From: DASVAL01 sp035649575
GTDB lineage: Bacteria; Planctomycetota; UBA1135; UBA2386
Reading direction: 5' to 3'
DNA length: 10,784 bases
Assembly: GCA_035649575.1 (NCBI GenBank)
Contig: DASRJH010000095.1
Location: 1-10,784 of the forward strand
Below are positions 1 through 6,535 of the stretch, piece after piece. The notes below the pieces were generated by a model. That model searched no databases. It was not told where the DNA came from and saw only the letters and a list, made by a program, of their open reading frames with translations. Position 1 is the stretch's first letter; every line of letters starts with the position of its first letter. The translations under genes and the position numbers were made by a program.

Positions 1-1
1 C

Positions 2-1813
2 ATGGTGCCCGGCGTGCGCGTACAGGGGCGCGTCGTCGACGACGCGGGCAACCCGGTTGCCAACGCGTCCGTGCAGGTGAATCTCGGCGCCGGGCCGACG
101 ATCACCGGCCGCGTCGTCGACGAGAGAGGACAGCCGATCCGCGACGTGTCGCTCGAAGCGCGCGACCCCAAGACCGGACACGTGGCTTCGACGGGTACTC
201 GGCACGACGGGACGTTCACGATGAAGAAGCGCGTCGCCGATCCGGGCGGCAGCGTCTTCCTGCACGGAGCGCATCCAGAGTTCGAGCCGGCGCGTTCGGA
301 ACGAACCTACACGTGGGGCAGCACGGACGTCGTGCTGACGATGCGCGACGCGGGCGGGCTCGCGGTGTATGTGCGCGACGAGGACGGCACGGCGATCACG
401 GACTTCACGGTCCGCGCGATCAAGTGGGATCCGAACCGCAATTCCTCGACCGACGCCGATGTACGCAGTCGTGGCCCTTACCCGTCGGGCTTCGCGGCCG
501 TTCCCGGCATCCATCCCGGCAGCTGGTCGCTGCTCGTCGAGTTCCCGACCGCGTTGCAGCGCGCGAGCGTCGCGATGCCGATCGAGAAGACGTCGAACGA
601 CACGCTGCGCGTCGACATCACGGCGCACGCGGACGCGCGACGCACGATCCGCGTCGTCGACGCGAAGAACGAGCCGGTCGCCGGCGCGCGCGTGCAGTTG
701 TGTCTGCAGGTCGAGGGACCGTTCGGCGACGAGACCTACGTCAGTCCGCTGGATCGCCTGTTCGGCCCGTGGTCGAGCGTGCGGATGAGCCGCGCGCTGT
801 TGTTGATGGAGGGCGCGACCGGCGCCGACGGTTCGCTCGTCGTGACCGGCCCGCGGGGGCAACCGCTCGGCGTCCGCGTGCGTGGTCCGGAGCACGTGCC
901 GGTGCATCGCGGGGGTGTGCTGCTCGACGACGTGACGCCGCTCGTGATCACCGTCGAGCAGGGCGCGCGGCTGTTCGGCACATTGCGACCGGCCGCGGCG
1001 TTCGAGACGCTGCAGCGGCTCAGCGCGGAGCATCGGATGGAGCTACGCCTCGTGAGCGGCGCCCCCAACTATCGCCGGCTGCCGATCTGGTTCGAGCGGG
1101 GGCTCCCGATCGCCACCGACGGATCGTTCGACTACGCGGGCCTCGAGCCCGGCGAGTGGAGGGTCGAGCTGGAGGCCGGCAACGGTCTGAGGCTCGGCGA
1201 GGTCACGCTGCGCCGCGGCGAGTCGACGCGGCTCGATCCGGACATCGGCTACCTGCTGACCGGCACGCTGCGGGGCACGCTGCACAAGAACGGCGCGCCG
1301 GTGCAGGGCGCGAACTTCCAGATCGGCGGCGCGGCGGGCCCGTTCGCACACGTGAACACGACGACGGATGCCGCTGGCCGCTTCGAGGTGCAGGTCGGGG
1401 CCGGGGCGTATCTCGCGCTGCTCTACGGGCGCGACCGCACTGGCGAATCCGTCTCCTGGAGGTCGATCGAGCGCGCTACCGTCCTCGTCGGCGAAACGAC
1501 GGAGCAGCCGTTCCACGTGTGGACCGGCGAGCTGAAGGTGGTCGTGCGCGACGAAGCCGGCGTGGTGGTTCCGAAGCTGCGCATCTGCGCGACGACCTCC
1601 AGCGGGAGCAGGATCTGGCTGCCGCCGACGGACGCCGAGGGAACGACCGGCGCAGAGGTCAACGCGGTGCCGCTGACGTTCTCGGTGCTGAAGCTCGCGC
1701 CAGGCTCGCAGCGGGCGCAGCCCGACTCCGTGGAGCTCGGAACGGCGACGGTCGTGACCGGCAAGCCGACGATCGTCGAGCTGCGCCTGCCGGCGGGGTG
1801 GGACACGAAGTAG
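2..1813 (+). CDS. Carboxypeptidase-regulatory-like (CnaB-type) multi-module protein, 5' truncated by window edge
   Basis: The reading frame is open from the first bases and ends with TAG at 1811-1813. The visible 603 residues lack a signal peptide or membrane segment, so the ATG at position 2 is probably internal and the true start lies upstream. The protein is a string of beta-rich modules of the carboxypeptidase-regulatory-like/CnaB type, shown by the hallmark 'G-x-V-V-D-x-x-G-x-P-(V/I)' strand-turn followed by 'D-G-x-F/G-R-F'. Modules are seen near residues 7-27 (short), 34-105, 217-300, 425-490 and 513-590. There is no catalytic motif. Such modules act structurally or in binding, usually outside the cytoplasm; the exported location is inferred. 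It converges on the minus-strand gene cluster, whose leading gene encodes a similar protein, and both end in a strand of the form L-P-x-G-W close to the stop. Specific function is unknown. Confidence 0.82.
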   Translation: MVPGVRVQGRVVDDAGNPVANASVQVNLGAGPTITGRVVDERGQPIRDVSLEARDPKTGHVASTGTRHDGTFTMKKRVADPGGSVFLHGAHPEFEPARSERTYTWGSTDVVLTMRDAGGLAVYVRDEDGTAITDFTVRAIKWDPNRNSSTDADVRSRGPYPSGFAAVPGIHPGSWSLLVEFPTALQRASVAMPIEKTSNDTLRVDITAHADARRTIRVVDAKNEPVAGARVQLCLQVEGPFGDETYVSPLDRLFGPWSSVRMSRALLLMEGATGADGSLVVTGPRGQPLGVRVRGPEHVPVHRGGVLLDDVTPLVITVEQGARLFGTLRPAAAFETLQRLSAEHRMELRLVSGAPNYRRLPIWFERGLPIATDGSFDYAGLEPGEWRVELEAGNGLRLGEVTLRRGESTRLDPDIGYLLTGTLRGTLHKNGAPVQGANFQIGGAAGPFAHVNTTTDAAGRFEVQVGAGAYLALLYGRDRTGESVSWRSIERATVLVGETTEQPFHVWTGELKVVVRDEAGVVVPKLRICATTSSGSRIWLPPTDAEGTTGAEVNAVPLTFSVLKLAPGSQRAQPDSVELGTATVVTGKPTIVELRLPAGWDTK

Positions 1814-1869
1814 TGCGCCCGGATCTCTCCTCTTCTGCGACCGAGAACGGCGTCAGGAGAATCTGGAAT

Positions 1870-1973
1870 CGCGAGCGGGTAGTTCTCGTCGCGCACGTTC
1901 GCGACCGAGAAGTCGAGACAGCGGAACGGCGCCGTCTTTCTTGCAGCAGGTTCTGCAGGAAGTCCAAGGACAT
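1870..1973 (-). pseudogene. Possible decayed or frameshifted small ORF downstream of the TPR-type gene
   Basis: On the minus strand an ATG at 1973 lies 10 nt after the TPR-type gene's stop and begins MSLDFLQNLLQE with G/C-ending codons. The frame then becomes arginine/serine-rich and shadow-like. In another minus frame the next stretch, about 1930-1870, has G/C-ending codons and reads plausibly (…CLDFSVANVRDENYPLAI…). A single frame change near 1937-1942 would join the two pieces. This could be a remnant of a small gene, an assembly indel, or chance in GC-rich DNA. I do not recognise the sequence. Confidence 0.2.
1938..1961. terminator. Weak hairpin, candidate bidirectional terminator between convergent genes
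   Basis: The arms TTCTTGCAG (1938-1946) and CTGCAGGAA (1953-1961) form a 9-bp stem with one G-T wobble and a six-base loop. The hairpin sits between two convergent stop codons, where a shared terminator is expected. No clear T-tract follows on either strand, so it is not a classical intrinsic terminator and the call is weak. Confidence 0.25.
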
Positions 1974-1983
1974 CGCGCGCGCG

Positions 1984-3333
1984 TCACTTCTTCGCGGGCG
2001 TCGGCGGCGTCTTGGGGTCGAGCTTCTCCACAGCGCGAAGTGCGGTCAGCGCGCCGGCATGATCCGGCTCGCCGACCGCAGCGCGCAGCGCGAGCAGGCG
2101 GCCGGGGATGTCGTCTGCCGTCGGCCAGCGGTCCTTCTTCATCATGTCGACGAGCTGTTTCTCGGCCGGCGTCGGTTTGTGCGCCGGCAAAGCACGCATG
2201 CTGAGCACGAACAGCACGTGATTGCCCCAGTCCTTGATCGGCTCCTCGGGCATGCTGGAACCGCCGAGCAGCTTGGTCATCATCAACGGCGAGCCCGCGA
2301 GATCGTCCTGCTTGCCGCCGGCGCCCATCACGACGAAGTGGTGGTCGAGCGCCTTCGTCAACGCCGCGCGCAGCGGACTGCCGGGCGAGAAGTCCGTCGC
2401 CTTCAGGAACGCCTCCATCGCTTCGGCGGACTGCGAGTACAGCTGCGCCTCGCGTTCCTCATCGGACTCGAACTTGCCGCGCTTCGGCCGTTGCGCGAGC
2501 AGCTTCAACGCGTCGTCCTTCTTGCCCGCGTATGCGAGCGCGTCGGCGGCCTCGACGAGCGTGCGCGGCGACGACTCGAGCGTGCGCAGCGCATTCGCAG
2601 CCGCCTGCGTCGCGGCGGCGTCGCCGGCCAGCGCGGTCGCCCGCAGCACCATGATCTGCAAGTCGACCTTCTCGTCGTCTGCCGGCGCGACCGCCTTCAG
2701 CACCGCGAGCGCGTCCTTCGCCCTCTCGCTGCGCATCAGCAGCCCCGCGCGGCGCAGCCAGATCACACCCAGCGTCGCGCCGGCCTCGGCGTGCTTCAGC
2801 GCCGTGTCGAGCTCGCGCAGCGCCTCGTCGCAATAGCCGAGGTGCTCGAGCACCTGATACAGCCCGACGTGCGCGTGCCACGTGTCGGGCGTGCACTCCA
2901 GCGCCTTGCGGAACGCAGCCTCCGCGGAGCGCAGGCCGGCGACACGCGCCGCGGACGGCGGCTCCGCGTTCGCGAGGCCGGTGCGCGCGTATCCGATGTG
3001 ATCGTGCAGGAAGCGCGACTGCGGGAATCTCGCGACGCCGGCCTCGGAGATCGCGAGCGCCGCTTGCCGTTCGCCTTCGAGCAACGGGCTTCCCGCCTCC
3101 ACGAAGTGCCGCTCGGTGAAGCCTTCTCCCTTCACGCACAGCGTGACGAACTCGACGAGCTCCTTCTTCTTCGCCTCGAGCGCCTTCTTGTCATCGGCGT
3201 CGGCGAGCTCGCCGAGCTGCTGCGCGAGCTTGTGCGCCGTTCGTGCGACGTCCTCGACGGACGGCGTCTGCGCGCGAACGCTGGTCAGGATCACGAAAGC
3301 GGCGGCGAGAACGGCGAACGGTGACGGCTTCAT
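1984..3333 (-). CDS. Exported TPR-like helical repeat protein
   Basis: The protein has 449 residues from the ATG at 3333. This start gives a clean signal peptide: K2, a hydrophobic core around residues 6-18, and likely cleavage after the V-R-A at 19-21. The frame stays open up to a GTG at 3375, but those 14 extra residues would bury the signal peptide and overlap the repeated control element, so I chose the internal ATG. Residues 30-65 are charged and helical. From about 90 to 285 there are degenerate tetratricopeptide-type helix pairs, clearest at 133-185 ('AEAAFRKALECTPDTWHAH…ALRELDTALKHA') and near 190-216 and 260-284. The last 150 residues are helical with a Pro/Lys tail. No catalytic motif is seen, and a scaffold or protein-interaction role outside the cytoplasm is inferred. 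No Shine-Dalgarno site precedes the ATG. It is the last gene of the minus-strand run, 54 nt after the methyltransferase-like gene, and has its own copy of the 24-bp element. Confidence 0.82.
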   Translation of the reverse strand: MKPSPFAVLAAAFVILTSVRAQTPSVEDVARTAHKLAQQLGELADADDKKALEAKKKELVEFVTLCVKGEGFTERHFVEAGSPLLEGERQAALAISEAGVARFPQSRFLHDHIGYARTGLANAEPPSAARVAGLRSAEAAFRKALECTPDTWHAHVGLYQVLEHLGYCDEALRELDTALKHAEAGATLGVIWLRRAGLLMRSERAKDALAVLKAVAPADDEKVDLQIMVLRATALAGDAAATQAAANALRTLESSPRTLVEAADALAYAGKKDDALKLLAQRPKRGKFESDEEREAQLYSQSAEAMEAFLKATDFSPGSPLRAALTKALDHHFVVMGAGGKQDDLAGSPLMMTKLLGGSSMPEEPIKDWGNHVLFVLSMRALPAHKPTPAEKQLVDMMKKDRWPTADDIPGRLLALRAAVGEPDHAGALTALRAVEKLDPKTPPTPAKK

Positions 3334-3356
3334 CGGCATGGGCGGGTGTGAGCAGC

Positions 3357-3380
3357 AAGCTACCTCTCGGACCACCCGAG
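3357..3380 (-). promoter_or_regulatory. Repeated 24-bp cis-element, copy A (upstream of the TPR-type gene)
   Basis: Read on the minus strand, it is CTCGG-GTGGT-CCGAG (3380-3366) followed by AGGTAGCTT. It is identical to copy B at 9218-9241 except for one base in the second part (A versus G). CTCGG/CCGAG is a perfect 5-bp inverted repeat with a 5-base loop. The element begins 7 nt after the methyltransferase-like gene's stop and ends 23 nt before the ATG at 3333. It might be a promoter or operator, or an RNA leader hairpin carrying an SD-like GAGAGGT. Which of these applies cannot be decided from sequence alone. Confidence 0.6.
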
Positions 3381-3387
3381 CGCGAGT

Positions 3388-4176
3388 TCAGCGGCGCGCG
3401 AGTGCCATGACGAGGAACATCATCTTGCCGGCATGCGGGACCGGGAACAGGTCGAGGATCTCGAAGCGGTCCGCGGGCACCGCACGCTCGTAGCCAGCCA
3501 TCACGGCAGAGAGGTCGTTCGCCGGATTCGCCTCGTTGGCCGTCGCGCCGAAGAACGCGCGGCGGCGGCGGAAATGCGCGTCGTGGTCACTGGTCGTGGC
3601 GCGCACCCAGTCGTCGAGCGCCGCGTTGAACACCAGCGCACTGCGTGGCGCCAGCCGGTCGAGGATCGCCGGAAAGAGGTCGAAGTTCTCGCAGTAGCCG
3701 TCGCCATACACGTCCACGGGGTTGTCCATCACGACGAACGAGTAGTCGCTGCGCAGCGTCGTGCCGTTGCGGACCGCGGCGATGGAGTCGGCGACGCGGA
3801 CGGTGACCCGGTCGGCGGGCAGGATGCGGCGCGCGTACGCGGCGAACGGTCCGTAGACCTCGTAGAACTCGATCGACTGCGCGAACGGCGCGTACTCGAG
3901 CGTCTTCATGACGCCCATCTTGCCAAACAAGTCGAGTGCTATGAGCGGCTCCGGCAGCAGACGCTGCAGGTGCAGGATGCGTATGGCGGCTTCCATCGGC
4001 GTGATGACGAGCGTGCGTCGCCGGAGCCGGTCGATCGCGCGCCGATTGCGCCATTCGCGCCAGACCTCGAAGCGCGGGCCGAACAGACGGAACTCGATCC
4101 GCCTGACGAGGGCTTGCAGGCGCTGCACGCGGGGTGCCCCGAGCAGCGCGATGGGACCCGATGGCATCAGTCGCAT
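3388..4176 (-). CDS. Methyltransferase-like Rossmann-fold protein (putative class I SAM-dependent)
   Basis: The protein has 262 residues from the ATG at 4176; a second ATG three codons in is possible. The N-terminal 55 residues are strongly basic. From about residue 76 the alternating beta/alpha pattern of a class I methyltransferase appears: strand 1 'PLIALDLFG' (77-85), acidic strand-2 end 'IEFYEVYG' (102-109), strand 3 'VTVRVADSI' (124-132), strand 4 'YSFVVMDNP' (145-153), then a helix and strand 5 'SALVFNAAL' (179-187). The first loop reads D-L-F-G-K-M-G instead of the usual D-x-G-x-G-x-G, so SAM binding is likely but not proven. No signal peptide or membrane segment is seen, suggesting a cytoplasmic enzyme; the substrate is unknown. 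It follows the sigma-fusion gene by 123 nt, with a weak GGCAGG-type SD. A non-enzymatic Rossmann protein is the main alternative. Confidence 0.72.
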   Translation of the reverse strand: MRLMPSGPIALLGAPRVQRLQALVRRIEFRLFGPRFEVWREWRNRRAIDRLRRRTLVITPMEAAIRILHLQRLLPEPLIALDLFGKMGVMKTLEYAPFAQSIEFYEVYGPFAAYARRILPADRVTVRVADSIAAVRNGTTLRSDYSFVVMDNPVDVYGDGYCENFDLFPAILDRLAPRSALVFNAALDDWVRATTSDHDAHFRRRRAFFGATANEANPANDLSAVMAGYERAVPADRFEILDLFPVPHAGKMMFLVMALARR

Positions 4177-4234
4177 GGTTCGCCTGCCGAACGAAAGCCC
4201 GGACTCTGCCCCGGCGCGGTCTCTGATCGACGCG

Positions 4235-4244
4235 GGTGATCACC
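4235..4244. promoter_or_regulatory. 10-bp perfect palindrome upstream of the methyltransferase-like gene
   Basis: GGTGATCACC is a perfect palindrome lying in the 123-nt gap between the sigma-fusion stop (4300) and the ATG at 4176, 58 nt before that ATG. It could be an operator half of an internal control region. A 10-bp palindrome in 120 bp can also arise by chance, so this is tentative. Nothing else is evident in the gap. Confidence 0.2.
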
Positions 4245-4299
4245 TGCATCGCGCCAGCGAACTGACCCAGCGGAACGACCCGACGCATTGACCCTCGCG

Positions 4300-6480
4300 T
4301 CAACGCAGCGTCGAGCGTTCGAGCACGACTGCTGCATCGCCGTGAGACCCGGCGAGCACGCGCAACCGCAACGGCAGTGCCGGCGACAGCGTCATCGACC
4401 GCCACACCGGCGGGCTCCCGCCGTCGGCGAGCTGATCGTGCGACCAGAGCACTTGGAACGAGGTGCCACCGTCGTCGGCCGGCAAGCCGATCGCGAGTTC
4501 GGCGCGCAGCGGAGGGCGCCTGCCGCATTCGCGGAACAGCGCGGCGAGCGGCACGTCGACGGGCGGCGCCGACGGCAACCACCACGCTTCGCCGTCGCCG
4601 AACAACGACGTCGTCACCAGCGCGACTCTGCCGTTCTGCGCGACGATGGCGACCTGCCACTGCCGCGCCTCCGTGACGCCGGCGATCCACAAGCAACCCT
4701 CGTGCAGGCCGTAGACCACGTCGGCGCCGACCGCGAGCTCGTCGGTGACCGAGTCGACGCGCGACCAACCCTTTCGCCCCGACAAGAGCACGCGCCAGAC
4801 CTCGCTTGGCCGCACGTCGCGCAGCCGGATGCACACCGGTGCCCGCGTGTCGACGATCTGCACCGAGAGCTGCCGTCCCGCAGCGCGGCCGCCGCGGTCG
4901 GTGACCGCCGTGGCCCCGCGGCCGTCGGCGAGCAGCACCCGCAGGTCGGGCTTCGGCCCGAGCGGTTGCGGCACGGCGAACACGGCGAGGCCGTCGACGA
5001 GTGGCCGCCGCTGCACGTGACCGTCGGCGCGCAAGCGCACCGTGCCCGGCTGCGCGGTCAGGTTCCCTCCCGGTTCGAGCACCGCGACGATCACGCGCGG
5101 CAGCTTGCGGCCAACGCGGAACTCGGCGTCGAAGGGAGCCTGCCGCGGCGGGTTCTGGGTCGCGATCTCGAAGCCGTAGCAGCTGACGTCGAACTGCCAG
5201 AACCACTTGCGATGCTCCGGCACGACGACCGGCACGGTCTCGCCGCATCGCGCGACGAACCGCTTGCCTTCGAAGCGGATGACGCCCGGGCCGCTTGTGG
5301 TCGACGTCGCGAGGCAGACGCCGGCGAGGCTCCGCCACTCGCGCCCGTGCGGCTCTGCGAAGCGACAGGTGCCCTCCCACGCCGTTCCGGGCGGCGCTCC
5401 GACGAGCAACGCCCGCACTTCGCTGGTCGCGGGCAACACGACCCGCGACTGCGGCCGGCTCACCGAGAACCACAGGCCGCTCGCGACCTCGACCGTCATC
5501 GCCGCGGGCCGAGGGGACGGCAACGCCACGCGACCTGAGGCATCGGTGTGCAGCGGCGTCGGTTCGGGCAGCGGCTCGCCGGCGGTCTCGAGGGCTTCGC
5601 CGGGACGCGATCGTCCCGATGGCGGTTCGGTCCACCTCGGGCGGTCGTCGTCGCGCCACCACCACACCGGCAGGTTCGCTGCTGGTTTTCCGTTCGCGTC
5701 GACGACCTCGACGACAGCTTGCTCCGGCCGAGCGAGCGGCGCGGTCGCAATCGGCCGCGGCGGCAGCGGCGCGACCACGGGAACGAGCGCAGGCGGCACT
5801 GGCTCCGCGGCGGCGACCGCCGGCATCGGCGCGACGTCGTCCGCCGGCGCGGCCACCACGACACCCGCGACCACGAGCCCCGCCAGCAGCACGGCCGCCG
5901 CGCCGGCGAGCGCCACGGCGTACACGGTGGTCGCGTTCGCAGCAGCGCCGAGCAACGCGATCGGCGCCGCGAGCAGGCCCCACTCGCGATCGCCGTGGTC
6001 GCGATCGAGCTGCTGCTTCAAGCGCGCGTGCGCTCGCTGCAGCCGCGTGCGCACCGTGTTGGCCGGCACCTTCATCCGCTCGGCGACGCCGGCGACGTCG
6101 AGCCCTTCGAACCAACGCAGCCACACGGTCGTGCGATACGGATCGTCGAGCGCCAACACCGCGTCGGCCACGCGCCGGCGCAACAGGTCGCGCGCGACGA
6201 TCGTCGCTGTCGACGGCACCGGCTCGTTCCTCGCGACCGCGGCTTCGCGCCGGCGCCGCCGCCGCGCCAGCTTCACCAGGTTGAACGCGTGGTAGCGCAG
6301 CGTCGCGCGCAGGAACGTCGCGAGCGGCATGTCCACCGGGCGCTTGCCGAGCGCGGCCTGCGTCAACGCATGCTGCACCGCGTCGTCGGCGTCGGCGGCC
6401 CCGAGGTGCAGCGCCCACGCGAGACGCCGCAGCGCCGGCTCGTGGCGCAGCGCATCGACCAGTTCGGGCGGTTCGTTCAT
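4300..6480 (-). CDS. Membrane-tethered ECF-type sigma-70 factor fused to a large C-terminal beta domain
   Basis: The protein has 726 residues. Residues 8-75 match sigma region 2 ('ADADDAVQHALTQAAL' core helix, then 'LATFLRATLRYHAFNLVK') and 105-160 match region 4, with a helix-turn-helix at about 128-155 ('LDVAGVAERMKVPANTVRTR'). A hydrophobic stretch at 167-211, strongest at 186-211, is followed by a Pro/Ala-rich linker (212-252) and a carboxypeptidase-regulatory-like module (254-335, 'VVEVVDANGKPAANLPV…TDASGRVALPSP'). About 390 further beta-rich residues are unassigned. All seven cysteines (372, 389, 412, 434, 550, 596, 652) lie in the C-terminal part and none in the sigma part, which fits an exported tail. 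It should direct RNA polymerase to target promoters, with activity tied to the membrane. Planctomycetes are known for ECF factors with C-terminal extensions. The start could instead be the ATG at 6498, which has a better SD (GGAAAG, 7 nt upstream). It begins 55 nt after the 885-aa gene. Confidence 0.85.
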   Translation of the reverse strand: MNEPPELVDALRHEPALRRLAWALHLGAADADDAVQHALTQAALGKRPVDMPLATFLRATLRYHAFNLVKLARRRRRREAAVARNEPVPSTATIVARDLLRRRVADAVLALDDPYRTTVWLRWFEGLDVAGVAERMKVPANTVRTRLQRAHARLKQQLDRDHGDREWGLLAAPIALLGAAANATTVYAVALAGAAAVLLAGLVVAGVVVAAPADDVAPMPAVAAAEPVPPALVPVVAPLPPRPIATAPLARPEQAVVEVVDANGKPAANLPVWWWRDDDRPRWTEPPSGRSRPGEALETAGEPLPEPTPLHTDASGRVALPSPRPAAMTVEVASGLWFSVSRPQSRVVLPATSEVRALLVGAPPGTAWEGTCRFAEPHGREWRSLAGVCLATSTTSGPGVIRFEGKRFVARCGETVPVVVPEHRKWFWQFDVSCYGFEIATQNPPRQAPFDAEFRVGRKLPRVIVAVLEPGGNLTAQPGTVRLRADGHVQRRPLVDGLAVFAVPQPLGPKPDLRVLLADGRGATAVTDRGGRAAGRQLSVQIVDTRAPVCIRLRDVRPSEVWRVLLSGRKGWSRVDSVTDELAVGADVVYGLHEGCLWIAGVTEARQWQVAIVAQNGRVALVTTSLFGDGEAWWLPSAPPVDVPLAALFRECGRRPPLRAELAIGLPADDGGTSFQVLWSHDQLADGGSPPVWRSMTLSPALPLRLRVLAGSHGDAAVVLERSTLR

Positions 6481-6535
6481 CGTGACGCAGGACAACATGC
6501 CGGCGCTTTCCGACTCACAAAGATAGCGCTTTCCG

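Larger units (their letters stand above)
1814..1983. other. Convergent intergenic region between two 3' ends
   Basis: These 170 bp separate the stop of the plus-strand modular protein from the stop of the minus-strand TPR-type protein. An 11-bp direct repeat (GCGACCGAGAA) occurs at 1837-1847 and 1901-1911. The minus strand has a short stretch with codon-like base composition that changes frame (see the pseudogene entry). No intact gene is supported here. Confidence 0.6.

Noticed and set aside
313..3324. Very long plus-strand open frame (about 1000 codons) overlapping the first gene and antisense to the TPR-type gene
   Set aside because: The translation is Arg/Ala/Glu-rich with no domain signatures. 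It is a GC-driven shadow of two real genes in other frames.
3334..3375. Upstream GTG start (3375) for the TPR-type protein
   Set aside because: It would place 14 residues in front of a typical signal peptide and put the start inside the conserved 24-bp element.
3357..3380. Resemblance of the repeated element to the D-arm of a class II tRNA
   Set aside because: There is no acceptor stem, anticodon arm or T-loop (GGTTCGA-type) at the right distance in either copy.
3587..6418. Long minus-strand open frame overlapping the sigma fusion and methyltransferase-like genes
   Set aside because: It is an alternative-frame shadow, overwhelmingly Arg/Ala, covering the true frames of two recognisable proteins.
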